Of a stretch of DNA of 64,000 bases, positions 36,819 to 46,500 are shown piece by piece; position 1 is the stretch's first letter, and the number at the start of each line of letters is the position of its first letter. The DNA lies in contig NZ_JOKH01000002.1 in the NCBI RefSeq assembly GCF_000722635.1, positions 478,841 through 542,840 of the forward strand, read 5' to 3'. Made by a program: the position numbers and the translations under genes. This stretch comes from Endozoicomonas numazuensis. Lineage in GTDB: Bacteria; Pseudomonadota; Gammaproteobacteria; Pseudomonadales; Endozoicomonadaceae. The notes under the pieces were generated by a model. It ran no database searches. It was not told where the DNA came from and saw only the letters and a program-made list of their open reading frames with translations.

Positions 36819-37310
36819 TTATCTTTCTTCCTGACCGAGATACATTAATGTCAAAAAAAACAGAGTGGCTACCCGGAATCCCGATTGAATGCCATTCCAG
36901 CTCTGGGACTGCCAGGCAAGAAACCATTCACCTGAAATAGCCATGAAAGCCACAAACCAGAGTAAAACCCCCAAAGTTAGCCCGACCATAGCCAAACTCT
37001 TACTTTCATGGAAACCCGGGCTACGAATATTGAAGGCCATACGACAGCCCCCTGCCCAACATAAAAGGGCAATAGCCGCTTCAACTGCAATTATCAGACT
37101 GTAAACCGCCTTCCAGATCCATGGATCATGAACAGCCCGCCAGTCTGCCTGAGTCAAGTTCCCCGTTGTATCCATGGTCAAAACATGCTGGACGTAAAGG
37201 TAATTGCTCTGGTAATCGACCAGATTATTAAACACAACAAGTGTACTAAACAGTGCAGCAGCTGCTACCAACAGAGTCTTACTGAGCTTAATGGCTACTA
37301 TCATTTTCAT
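36819..37310 (-). CDS. DUF2165 family integral-membrane protein
   Basis: 163 residues with four membrane spans (TLLVAAAALFSTLVVFNNL; AVYSLIIAVEAAIALLCW; MVGLTLGVLLWFVAFMAI; VATLFFLTLMYLGQ) and a DWRAVHDPWIW loop, typical of DUF2165, whose function is unknown. ATG 37310 is preferred; the TTG at 37322 and the ATG at 37304 are alternatives with no clear ribosome site for any. Confidence 0.78.
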   Translation of the reverse strand: MKMIVAIKLSKTLLVAAAALFSTLVVFNNLVDYQSNYLYVQHVLTMDTTGNLTQADWRAVHDPWIWKAVYSLIIAVEAAIALLCWAGGCRMAFNIRSPGFHESKSLAMVGLTLGVLLWFVAFMAISGEWFLAWQSQSWNGIQSGFRVATLFFLTLMYLGQEER

Positions 37311-37421
37311 AGCCACTAACAATAGACAGGCTTACGAAGATCTCAAGAGGCCTTCACGGGGTTATTCTGAAATGGAAAAGAAGAATACCAGGGCAGGAAT
37401 GACGTCCCTGCCCCTGAAGTG

Positions 37422-38234
37422 TTAACGTACCAGAATAAAATCCACCACGGTCCGCCAGCCAAAATAAGCCACCAGCAGCAAGATAAAACCGGCAACAGTC
37501 CAGCGCATGGCTTTCTGACCACGCCAGCCATTGACCCAATGTCCAATCAACAATGTCGTAAACAGTACCCAGGCCACCAGTGAGAGCACCGTTTTATGGA
37601 GCATCTCTTTGGCAAACATATTGTCGATGTATAAGAAACCTGAAATAAGCGACAACGTCAGCAGGATAACCCCTACGGAAAGAAACTCAAACAGCAGTTT
37701 TTCCATCGTCTGCAAAGGTGGAAGAGCTTTCAGTAAACGCTTCTGATTATGACGTCTAAGCTGCTTTTCCTGATAAGCCAGCAGCAGTGACTGGCAAACA
37801 GCCACCATCAGCAATCCATAGGCCAATACCGACAATAGAACATGAACCACCATCAGTGTCGGTGATTTGAAAATGTGCTCTACCGGCGTCAGCCAGGCTG
37901 CCAAAATTGAAATCATGCTAAAAGGCAGAATGGTGACCAGTAAACTTTCAGACGGTTTACGTAAACTGCTGAGCAAGACAACTAATGTCACCATCAGAGT
38001 CGTTAGGGAACTTATAGTCAGAATGCCAAGATTCGCTCCCTTGTTGGTGTGAATAGAAAAATAGAGTGCGAATGTATGTAGAACCGCTCCGGCCGTAGTG
38101 GCAAGCAACACTACATTTCTAGCCCCGCCACGACCCGTAATTCTTCCCCATTGGCAAACCATTCCCATCGCATATAGAACGATGGCCCCGATACTGACGA
38201 GCATGACATTCATTGAACCTGTTATAACCTCCAT
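37422..38234 (-). CDS. ypjD: YpjD-like CcsA-family membrane protein
   Basis: 270 residues and eight predicted membrane segments. It belongs to the cytochrome c assembly (CcsA/HemX-like) family; the E. coli relative YpjD (263 residues) also lies divergently next to ffh. It is implicated in ion efflux together with the YfjD/CorC family, whose member lies nearby at 35326. The ATG at 38234 has AGGAAA at the right distance; an upstream TTG at 38264 is not preferred. Confidence 0.86.
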   Translation of the reverse strand: MEVITGSMNVMLVSIGAIVLYAMGMVCQWGRITGRGGARNVVLLATTAGAVLHTFALYFSIHTNKGANLGILTISSLTTLMVTLVVLLSSLRKPSESLLVTILPFSMISILAAWLTPVEHIFKSPTLMVVHVLLSVLAYGLLMVAVCQSLLLAYQEKQLRRHNQKRLLKALPPLQTMEKLLFEFLSVGVILLTLSLISGFLYIDNMFAKEMLHKTVLSLVAWVLFTTLLIGHWVNGWRGQKAMRWTVAGFILLLVAYFGWRTVVDFILVR

Positions 38235-38248
38235 CTGAAATTTTCCTG

Positions 38249-38518
38249 ATGACTGGCCGGACAAAAAACCACTTCAAAGCGCGTAAACAGGGCCAGCTAT
38301 TGGAATATCAGGCATTTTTCGATTCTGTAGAGAGTCAGTTTGTCATATCCGGAGTATGGACACCATGGTCGGACACAAATTTCATGAATGACCTATCCCG
38401 TAAAATTCATAAAGCCGCGCCAGTCAGATTAAAGGCTGCAAAAATACTGAGACAATCGTTTTCTGATGTGTACGAAAAGAAACGAACATCCCTCGTCGGC
38501 ATCTCGCCAGGAGGCTGA
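38249..38518 (+). pseudogene. Possible small gene or remnant sharing a peptide with 4705-4830
   Basis: An 89-codon frame ending RKIHKAAPVRLKAAKILR, then SFSDVYEKKRTSLVG. The second half is conserved at peptide level in the decayed piece at 4705-4830, with changes mainly at third codon positions, so the family was once translated. No ribosome site is visible at the ATG and the frame occupies the ypjD-ffh promoter space, so it is probably a remnant. The family is not recognised. Confidence 0.4.
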
Positions 38519-38570
38519 AAATACGCCGAATGAAACACGCTTTTCAACAGCCTCTCGCAGCAAACACAAG
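38505..38570. repeat. Imperfect inverted repeat before ffh
   Basis: GCCAGGAGGCTGAAAATA and, inverted, GCGAGAGGCTGTTGAAAA form an imperfect hairpin of about 14 paired bases. It recalls the ends of small transposable elements, and may be an IS scar connected with the remnant that ends here. Confidence 0.4.
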
Positions 38571-38624
38571 TCAACGTTCAAAGAACCACGGAGCGTGGTG
38601 CTGCCCCTTTTGCTCGAGATTGGA

Positions 38625-38630
38625 TATAAT
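38625..38630 (+). promoter_or_regulatory. Consensus -10 hexamer ahead of ffh
   Basis: TATAAT in GGATATAATAAC, 53 bases before the ffh start. The matching -35 is weak, so only the -10 is claimed. Confidence 0.5.
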
Positions 38631-38683
38631 AACTCCCAATTACGCATTTACACCTTACTTCAAGGTATACCCAAGGTAACTGG

Positions 38684-40099
38684 ATGTTCGAGAATTTAAC
38701 CGAACGCCTGTCGCAGACGCTTCGCAACGTCACCGGCAAGGCGAAACTGTCTGAAGACAATATTAAAGAAACCCTCCGTGAAGTCCGTATGGCTCTTCTG
38801 GAGGCTGATGTTGCCTTGCCTGTGGTCAAGGAGTTCATCAACCGCATCAAGGAACGGGCCATTGGCCAGGAAGTTCAGTCCAGTCTGAGTCCGGGCCAGG
38901 CTTTCGTCAAGATCGTCCAGGCAGAACTGATCTCGGTCATGGGCGAAGCCAATGACCAGCTGAATCTGGCCACCCAGCCACCTGCTGTACTGCTTATGGC
39001 GGGTCTTCAAGGTGCGGGTAAAACCACTTCTGTAGCCAAGCTGGGTAAGTTCCTTAAAGAACGTCATAAAAAATCGGTGCTGGTGGTCAGTGCCGACGTG
39101 TACCGCCCGGCAGCCATCAAACAGCTGGAAACCCTCGCTGACGAGGTGGATGTTGAGTTTTTCCCATCCAATATCGAGCAAAAACCCGTTGATATTGCGA
39201 CAGCCGCTATTCAGGAAGCCCGCCTGAAGCACATAGATGTTGTTATTGTCGATACCGCAGGTCGTCTGCACATCGACGGCGACATGATGGAAGAAATCCA
39301 GGAACTGCACGGCGCCATTAACCCTGTCGAAACCCTGTTTGTGGTTGACGCCATGACCGGTCAGGACGCCGCCAATACAGCAAAAGCCTTTGGTGATGCG
39401 TTGCCCCTGACCGGTGTTATTCTGACCAAGGCCGACGGTGACGCTCGTGGTGGTGCGGCTCTGTCCGTTCGTCATATCACCGGCAAGCCGATCAAGTTCA
39501 TCGGTGTCGGCGAGAAAACCGACGCCCTGGACCCTTTCCACCCTGATCGTATTGCTTCCCGAATTCTGGGAATGGGTGACGTTCTCTCCCTGATTGAGGA
39601 AGCGGAACAAAAGCTCGACAAGAAGAAAGCCGACAAACTTGCCAGCAAGCTGAAAAAGGGTAAAGGCTTTGATCTGGAAGACTTCCGTGATCAGCTTCAG
39701 CAAATGAAGAAGATGGGTGGTCTGGCCGGTGTTATGGATAAACTCCCAGGTATGCCCGGGATGCCATCCAATATGGCAGGCCAGGTGGACAACAAGATTT
39801 TTGCCCAGATGGAAGCCATTATCAACTCCATGACTCCGGGTGAGCGTGCTAACCCGGACATCATGAATGGTTCGCGTAAAAAGCGTATTGCTAACGGTTC
39901 AGGCACCCAGATACAAGACATTAATCGCCTGATCAAGCAGCACAAACAGATGAGTAAAATGATGAAGAAAGTCACCAAAAAAGGGGGCATGAACAAACTG
40001 ATGCGAGGCTTGGGTGGCATGAAAGGTCAAATGCCCGGCGGAGCTGGAGGCATGGGTGGTATGCTGCCACCAGGCGGTGGCAAGAAGTTCCCGTTCTGA
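38684..40099 (+). CDS. ffh: Signal recognition particle protein Ffh (SRP54)
   Basis: 471 residues. With 4.5S RNA it targets nascent membrane proteins to FtsY. N-domain (1-90), G-domain with P-loop GLQGAGKTTS, DTAGRL and TKADGDARGG, then a methionine-rich M-domain with the finger region and a Gly-Met-Pro-rich tail (GGMKGQMPGGAGGMGGM). Length is slightly above E. coli Ffh (453). AAGGTAA precedes the ATG. A terminator hairpin follows. Confidence 0.98.
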   Translation: MFENLTERLSQTLRNVTGKAKLSEDNIKETLREVRMALLEADVALPVVKEFINRIKERAIGQEVQSSLSPGQAFVKIVQAELISVMGEANDQLNLATQPPAVLLMAGLQGAGKTTSVAKLGKFLKERHKKSVLVVSADVYRPAAIKQLETLADEVDVEFFPSNIEQKPVDIATAAIQEARLKHIDVVIVDTAGRLHIDGDMMEEIQELHGAINPVETLFVVDAMTGQDAANTAKAFGDALPLTGVILTKADGDARGGAALSVRHITGKPIKFIGVGEKTDALDPFHPDRIASRILGMGDVLSLIEEAEQKLDKKKADKLASKLKKGKGFDLEDFRDQLQQMKKMGGLAGVMDKLPGMPGMPSNMAGQVDNKIFAQMEAIINSMTPGERANPDIMNGSRKKRIANGSGTQIQDINRLIKQHKQMSKMMKKVTKKGGMNKLMRGLGGMKGQMPGGAGGMGGMLPPGGGKKFPF

Positions 40100-40107
40100 T
40101 CGTCAAT

Positions 40108-40129
40108 GGCCAGCTCATCCGAGCTGGCC
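40108..40129 (+). terminator. Hairpin after ffh
   Basis: Perfect stem GGCCAGCTC/GAGCTGGCC with a 4-base loop, 9 bases after the stop; the tail is A-rich and not T-rich. Bidirectional function with the convergent GNAT gene is possible. Confidence 0.6.
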
Positions 40130-40154
40130 AAACATTATGCAATAGCCTGACGGC

Positions 40155-40700
40155 TCAGCCGGTGGAAATGTTAGAGTTTTTCAAACCATAAATAGCGTGG
40201 TTCACTATACGACCCGCTACCTTTTCCTTATTAGTAATAATGCCTTCCAGCGTCATCCCCAACCTTTCACACACCGCTCGACTAGGCAGGTTCTCTTCGG
40301 CTGCCGCTATTTGCACCTTTTCCATACCCAGTTCATTAAATGCATAATTGCAAAGAAACTGACAGGCTCGGGTAACAATGCCATTTCCCTGATAAGGCTC
40401 ACCCAGCCAGTAACCAATCTCCACCATTTTCAGGTCATACCGAATGGCATTAAAGCTGATATTTCCAACGATACTCCCCTGAAACTCAATGGCACAGGTC
40501 AGGCTTTTTCCTTCGGCATAATCGTGCAGTGATCGTTTAACAAATGCCTTAAAGTCTTCCTCGGTGTTACAGAATGTTGGCCAGGGAAGCCACTGTGAGA
40601 GATAGGATTTACTCTCTTCCAGTAATTCCAGATACCTGGGCACAATAGAATCATTGACCAGCTGCAGCCGTATATCTTCATCGACTGCAATAAAAAACAT
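40155..40700 (-). CDS. GNAT acetyltransferase, RimL-like
   Basis: 181 residues of the ribosomal-protein-serine acetyltransferase type. VEIGYWLGEPYQGNGIVTRAC is the acetyl-CoA-binding motif A, and EENLPSRAVCERLGMTLEG is the motif B region. It probably transfers acetyl groups to an N-terminus or small amine; whether L12 is the target, as for RimL, cannot be told. It faces ffh and is monocistronic. Confidence 0.87.
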   Translation of the reverse strand: MFFIAVDEDIRLQLVNDSIVPRYLELLEESKSYLSQWLPWPTFCNTEEDFKAFVKRSLHDYAEGKSLTCAIEFQGSIVGNISFNAIRYDLKMVEIGYWLGEPYQGNGIVTRACQFLCNYAFNELGMEKVQIAAAEENLPSRAVCERLGMTLEGIITNKEKVAGRIVNHAIYGLKNSNISTG

Positions 40701-40813
40701 GACGTTTCCTTTTTTATTCTTGGATCAGGGAACCACACACTATAAATACGACAATAATTGTTTACATTCAATCTTCATTCTTATCAGGGATACGGAATGA
40801 CTTCAATCAAGTT

Positions 40814-40851
40814 ATGAATGAGCAGCCTGACTGGATTGATTGCTCATTCAT
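40814..40851 (-). terminator. Hairpin downstream of the 874-residue protein gene
   Basis: 11-bp stem ATGAATGAGCA/TGCTCATTCAT (40814-40824 with 40841-40851), about 40 bases beyond the stop. It has no T tract. Confidence 0.5.
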
Positions 40852-40892
40852 GCTTTATATCATTCATTCCATTAGCAGGGCTCTGAGCTTCA

Positions 40893-43517
40893 TCAGTGGC
40901 GCTTGTGCCCATAAGCCTGAGCGGATTTCTGAGTCATCCCCTTATGCCCCACCTGATAGGACAGCCCTCCCATCCGTTCATAAAGATGACCAAATGAACT
41001 CATAATACGGGTAAAGCTTTTCCAGTAGTCGCGTTTATCGTGCTCATTCTCAAAACCCGCGACTATGCCTTCTGCAATCACTTCTGCATCATTCAAAGGG
41101 TCTTCAGGCAACTCCGATAACGACAATTGCAATTTGATAGCCAGGGCTTTTCTAAGATGCAGTTCCGCTTTTTTCAGGGTATCTCGTGATAGAGGCTTAA
41201 GCCTGTGACCACGATTCAATAGTGACTCATTGTTCATGGCAAACAACATGACAGGCTCATCCTGCAACCTCATCAGGTGCCAGGCATACTCTTCATGGAT
41301 TCTCTCAACGCCGGGCTGGCCATAGTATTTTTTCATGGCACTCAACAATAGACTGCGCTCCTTCTCAGGAAAGCCTTCTGCTCGAAACTTGTAGCCAGCA
41401 TAAGGGACTTTCTTTAATTCATCAGGCCACTTTCGAGGGAGGAGATCTGCAAGTTCTCTCTTTCCGTTCATTGCAGCCAGAACGGGAGAGTCCATTTTCT
41501 TTGCAGCAGGGGGGAGTGGAGAAGGTTGCACAGGATCTGACCGTTCTTCCCCCCTGATATGTCGCTCTGCCCCTTTCTTCCCGTCCGATGAATCAACTTC
41601 CGAAAGATGCTCCGCCCCATTATTCTTATGCTTTTTCTTTTGGCGACTGGGTTTCTCACATTCTTTCCTCTGACGAACAGTCTCAACTGGAATCCAACCG
41701 GGGTCGTAATCCTGAAACTTGCCTTGTGGCTTTTTCTTCTGAGTCTCTGGCGACAATTCCAACCCTACCTGTCGGGTTAACTCTTCTGCTTCATCCAGCG
41801 TTGGCCATCCCTTGCTCTCTTCATACTTCTCCATATACGACTCTGCCAGTTTTCGATAATCAGAGCGACTCTCTTCTACAAGCACTGCATCAGCCAGCTG
41901 ATGAGTGACCTGGGCAGCCTTTTCATACTGACCTTCCTTGATATAAACCGCACAAGTGAAGTGCAATAAATTAGTAAAGCCTGCCAGGTTGGCGGCTTGA
42001 CGGTATGCTTCAGCAGCCTTAAGTCGATGATTGGACTCTTTCACGAACTCCAGCTCCAGAGCGATGCCCAGAAAGCAGTTTAACAGTCCCTTGTAAAAAT
42101 CCGGATAGGCCTGCTCCAGAGCCTTTCGAATCATTCTGACCGCTTTCTCAGCTTTGGTCGCTTCCCTGTTTGATAATTGAACCCGAAAGTGATGCATTTT
42201 TTCAAACGCTTCTATCCGACTCTCTTCTATCATCTTCTCCAGTTTTTTGTGCTGTGGAGAGCCCTCTTCATAAAATTTCTTCTGAAGTAGCAGAGCCAGG
42301 ATTTGGCTGCTTTCTTTCTGAGCATTGCAATGGTAGTGGAGCTCAAAGTCTCTGAGAGATTCCAGCATTCTTATGACTGGACGAAGGTCCCTCATTATAG
42401 GGTAATGTTCAATATCAGATAACGCATCTTCTATAGCGCTCAGGCTTCCATTCACTGCAAACAGCCTCTTGAAAAACCAGGGAAGAAATTCTGACTTGAA
42501 AGATGGATCATGTAGACTCAACATCGACTCCACTTGCAATATACGATTCTGGGGAATACCGTCTTCATGATCTTTGGCCAACGCCTCCATTGACCCAAAC
42601 GTCAGGGGATCCATCATATAGAGCAAAGACGGACTGACCACCTCGGTTTCCCGAATCGCAATCGGATTCATTAATTTGGTGGCTTCCAATAAATGTCGGA
42701 AACCGAGTCGAGGCTCCATGGCAGGCAATTGCTTGATCAAACCGAGGCTCCCCATTCCCAGAATCCACTGAGCCACTGGAATACGTGCCTTGGCTGCGGC
42801 TTCCAGATATTCGATCAACTCTACCTTATTAGCATCAGTCAGCAATGCATGTTCCAGATGATAAAGTGCCAGCCAGCAATGGATTTGAGCAGCGGCCTCA
42901 TCGGGATGATGTTTCAGAAGAAAATTCAGGCAATAAACTCCCCAGATAACCTGCTCACGATCCTTACTCTGACTGCAGGCCAGAGCAAAACATAGTACAG
43001 AAAACGTTTCATGACTCTGATCCACGATCCATTGTTCCAGGACCTCCAGATCTCTGGGAATAATTCCCTTCGATGCCCAAAGTATGGCTTCCCCTCCTTT
43101 GGCTAGCTGCTGGCTTTTAGCTTTTTTCTTCCTCCCGATACCTTCGCCCAGCTCAAGTGCAGACTTCAGTTTTTCTCCATCCTGACACTCCGGCTTTTCG
43201 CGAATACAAGCTAACAATTGAAAAAAAGCATCATCAGGATTTTTCTCTATCAACTTTTCTGATACAGGCTTAGAACGAACAGGTGAAGAGGGTGCTGAAT
43301 AATAGCTGCCTGAAGAGGAGCTGGATACTTTGTCGGGCACACACTGTACATCAGCCGTTCTATTACCCTGCCCGGTAACGATTGATGCTCCCTTGACCAA
43401 CTGAGTTTCCCTGAACAACCATCGTCCCCCTTTATTATCATGGGCGTCAGGGGTTTCGCACTGAGTCCCCGTGTCAAAGATCAGTGAAGCGGGCCTGACT
43501 ATCTGTGGACTGGCCAT
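40893..43517 (-). CDS. Giant helical-repeat protein, unknown function
   Basis: 874 residues from ATG 43517, which follows AAGGAG. The N-terminal 110 residues are Ser/Pro-rich and disordered (SSSSSGSYYSAPSSPV). From about 130 to 560 the sequence is a helical solenoid of TPR/Sel1 type (CWLALYHLEHALL, VPIAQWILGMGSLGLI-like, YRQAANLAGFTNLLHFTCA). A basic linker (RQKKKHKNN) follows, then a second helical part with KKAELHLRKALAIKLQL. It has no signal peptide. Only 50 bases separate it from the end of the upstream 1415-residue gene, so both are probably co-transcribed. Scaffold-type repeats plus disordered linkers suggest protein-protein interaction, perhaps with a host. Confidence 0.78.
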   Translation of the reverse strand: MASPQIVRPASLIFDTGTQCETPDAHDNKGGRWLFRETQLVKGASIVTGQGNRTADVQCVPDKVSSSSSGSYYSAPSSPVRSKPVSEKLIEKNPDDAFFQLLACIREKPECQDGEKLKSALELGEGIGRKKKAKSQQLAKGGEAILWASKGIIPRDLEVLEQWIVDQSHETFSVLCFALACSQSKDREQVIWGVYCLNFLLKHHPDEAAAQIHCWLALYHLEHALLTDANKVELIEYLEAAAKARIPVAQWILGMGSLGLIKQLPAMEPRLGFRHLLEATKLMNPIAIRETEVVSPSLLYMMDPLTFGSMEALAKDHEDGIPQNRILQVESMLSLHDPSFKSEFLPWFFKRLFAVNGSLSAIEDALSDIEHYPIMRDLRPVIRMLESLRDFELHYHCNAQKESSQILALLLQKKFYEEGSPQHKKLEKMIEESRIEAFEKMHHFRVQLSNREATKAEKAVRMIRKALEQAYPDFYKGLLNCFLGIALELEFVKESNHRLKAAEAYRQAANLAGFTNLLHFTCAVYIKEGQYEKAAQVTHQLADAVLVEESRSDYRKLAESYMEKYEESKGWPTLDEAEELTRQVGLELSPETQKKKPQGKFQDYDPGWIPVETVRQRKECEKPSRQKKKHKNNGAEHLSEVDSSDGKKGAERHIRGEERSDPVQPSPLPPAAKKMDSPVLAAMNGKRELADLLPRKWPDELKKVPYAGYKFRAEGFPEKERSLLLSAMKKYYGQPGVERIHEEYAWHLMRLQDEPVMLFAMNNESLLNRGHRLKPLSRDTLKKAELHLRKALAIKLQLSLSELPEDPLNDAEVIAEGIVAGFENEHDKRDYWKSFTRIMSSFGHLYERMGGLSYQVGHKGMTQKSAQAYGHKRH

Positions 43518-43566
43518 AAGCACTCCTTGTATTCAAATACTGACGTTTGCTTCCTTGCCATAAGAA

Positions 43567-46500
43567 CTACCTCTCACTGTCTTTTCTGCGGGTTACTTCG
43601 TGTCTAACGTCCGCTTGCTTTTTGCCCGCCATTTTTGATTTTTTTTCACCTGCAGGTGTGTCGCCTGTCTTTCGTTTCCTACCCACAACTTCACCCGACT
43701 TTACTTTTGCTGCATAGGCAGATCGAGAAGCTCCTCTATTCGTTTGCTGGTATTGTCCGGTTGTGACTGAGCCATCAAGCCATTCTACCTGGGGTAACGT
43801 ACGTCTTTTATCGACTATATCTTCTACAGTCCACTCATCAGCCGTGACTTTAAAAGCTTCCAGCTTTCTGATTTCACTGAGCACACTGCTGTTATTAACA
43901 GAAGCCGAGAGCCTCAATACCAAAAGCTGATCCACTATGTCCTGCAGCTTTTTCTCTCTCGTTTTATTTTCTTTTTCTGGCTCAATCAAGTTGAGCATTT
44001 TAATAGCAAAGCCAAAAACCGTTTCCTTTTTAAACAACTTGAAACCACCCTCCAGATGGTAAAGACAAGAAAGGATAAATCTGGGTGTATCCATAGGTGC
44101 CGTAGCAATAATGGTGCCATCGACAGGGTATAACTCATTGTAAGTTCGTTTATTGTTACGTTGTTTCTGGCCATCAATTGTATGACGCAGGTTATCCGGA
44201 TGATAATCCACCGCTTGCTTCAGGCATCGCTTGTAAACCTCAAGCTGTCTCTTGTGAGCGGCTGTCCTGATAGATTGAAATACGTCCTGTTTGCCTTTTG
44301 CCTCGGTGAGTTCGACCACCAGACCGGCACCTTCAAGCAAGGCTTTTATGGCTGTTGCCGTCCAGTTTCCAGATCGAGTTTTGACCCCCTCTCTGACAAC
44401 AACACCGGACTTCAGCACGATATCCGCAGGCACTTCTACCTTGCTGCCTGCGCCTTCTCCTGAATGATTCATTTCATTGGAACGGTAAGAAATAGCTTTA
44501 TCCGTTTCTGCATCGTAAACCACCTCACGTCCTTCAATGGGGTGCCAATCAAGAAACTTGGCGATGTACTCAATAACAACCTGCCTGTAAGCCATCGAAG
44601 AAGGACTCAATACCGCCAATATTTTCTTGAGATGCTCTCTCGTTGTGGTTTCCGTTTCACTGAAGTACCAAACCAGAAAATAAACGACCGCAGGTGTCCA
44701 CTCACCAAAACCTTTCTTGAACATTCCACACTCAGGCACTTTCAAACCAGCCTCTTTGAAGTTAAAAGCCACCCCGGACTGTCTGGACTCAGGCTTGCGA
44801 AGCACGTGCTGCCCCAATGCAAAGAAATAGGCAGCCGTATCGTGTTTAAGCTCCAGGAAGTCTTTCTGCTCAAAAACGCCTGCGCCTTCGATCTGGAATC
44901 GAAAAGCAGCGTATCGCACCATGGGAATGGTCCACTTGTCCGTCTGTTTAAATTCCGGCCATTTGGGCACCGGGAAGTTGTTATTGAGTGTGTCTCTGAG
45001 AACCCCCCAATATGTTTCTTTTCCTTTGCGCCTTTCCAGATATTCCGCAATCTTGTTAGCGGTGGCCTGCTCTTTTTCTGGTATCTCTCCAAAAAGATCT
45101 TCATGACAACTGATCGCCCTGCGCTCAAGGGCACATGCTTCTTCAGGCCAGTCAGACTCCATACCGGCTGCCAGCAGTTCCTCCAGAGACCGTAAGGAAT
45201 TAACTGGATCGGTCTGAACCCCAATCTCCTTTTGCCATACCACTTCCATGTCATCATCTGCATCCGGATCGAAGTCCGGATCCTGATCACTGTCGTATGC
45301 GTCTTCAACCGGGAACATAAAGGGTGTAAAGCCAGGCGCCTCCTGATCTTTCTTTTTTGAAACTACGGGTGGCTCGGGCGTTAACGGTCGGCTGCTCACC
45401 CAGGAATCCACTTCACTGCTACCTGCAGACGACGGTATGAGAGTGCTCGGGAGAACGTCTGGTGATTTTGATGACGGCAGAGAATCGGGGTGATCATACT
45501 CCATTTCCGGATCGTCATCCCAACCCCCTCCTCTGTCGAACTCCATCGGTAAATCCGGTGAATCTGGCTCTGCTGGATACAACATTTGATGAGATGTATG
45601 AAGGGCATCCATAAGAGACGAATACACCGCACTGCTATCCGCTAGTGAGCTTTCCGTCAAATCAGGCGCCGGTCTCTTGAGTCGAGCAAGCAATTCTGGC
45701 AGTTCCTGATGACTGCGGGCTAAAGACACAAGTTGACGAACAGAAGTTTCCAAGTCGTCGTCTGTTATCTCCTCGGTCATCTCTTCCTCATGACTTCCTG
45801 GTTCCGATGGATTCAGGGAAGCCATGAGCTCAGCCATTAATCGTTTATAGTGTGCCGACTGCTCCCTCTCCTTTTCCAGCAGCTCCTTCTGATGCTCAAG
45901 ATCTGAGGTAAGAAGTCCTTCACGGGTTTTTGCCGCCTCAAGCTGAACACTGGTCTCCTCCAGTGATTCTTCATGCTTGCGGTAACTGTCATCCAACTCC
46001 CGTTGTTTTTGCTTCAGCTGCTTCTCCAACTGAGCCTTTCCTTTCAGCCAGTGCTGCTCATCAGCCTTCAATAAGGCATTTTGTGACTGTTGATCGGAAA
46101 GTAAATTAATGAGTGTCTGTCGAGAATTCTGCTCCTTACCCAGTGACTCTTTTGCAGATGCCAGCTCGTCCTTTATTGCATCAAGCTGTGTACGGGTTTG
46201 CTCAAGTTCTGACTTCAGTGATTCAAGATCAGCCACCTGTTCTCGCAAAAGCTGTAACTCATTTTGCAATGAAGCCACTTCTGATTCCTTGAGAGAGACC
46301 TGATCAATAAGAGACTTGCTGCAGGCACCGATCACCTCAAGTTCCTGTTGAAGCTCATCAAGCTCTTCATTTGCTTTCACCAAGACTTCTTGCCGTGTTC
46401 TTGCCAGCTCCTGCTGTTCATCAGAGAACGTATTCAGATCTGAAAGTTGCCTCTGGAGGTCTTCTTTAGCTTTTCTCAGCTGTTCCTGAAGTTGCTTCTG

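Larger units (their letters stand above)
38235..38683. other. 449-base region between ypjD and ffh
   Basis: Holds the possible remnant at 38249, the imperfect inverted repeat at 38505-38570, and the ffh promoter with TATAAT at 38625-38630 (53 bases before the ATG; the -35 is not obvious). Confidence 0.55.
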
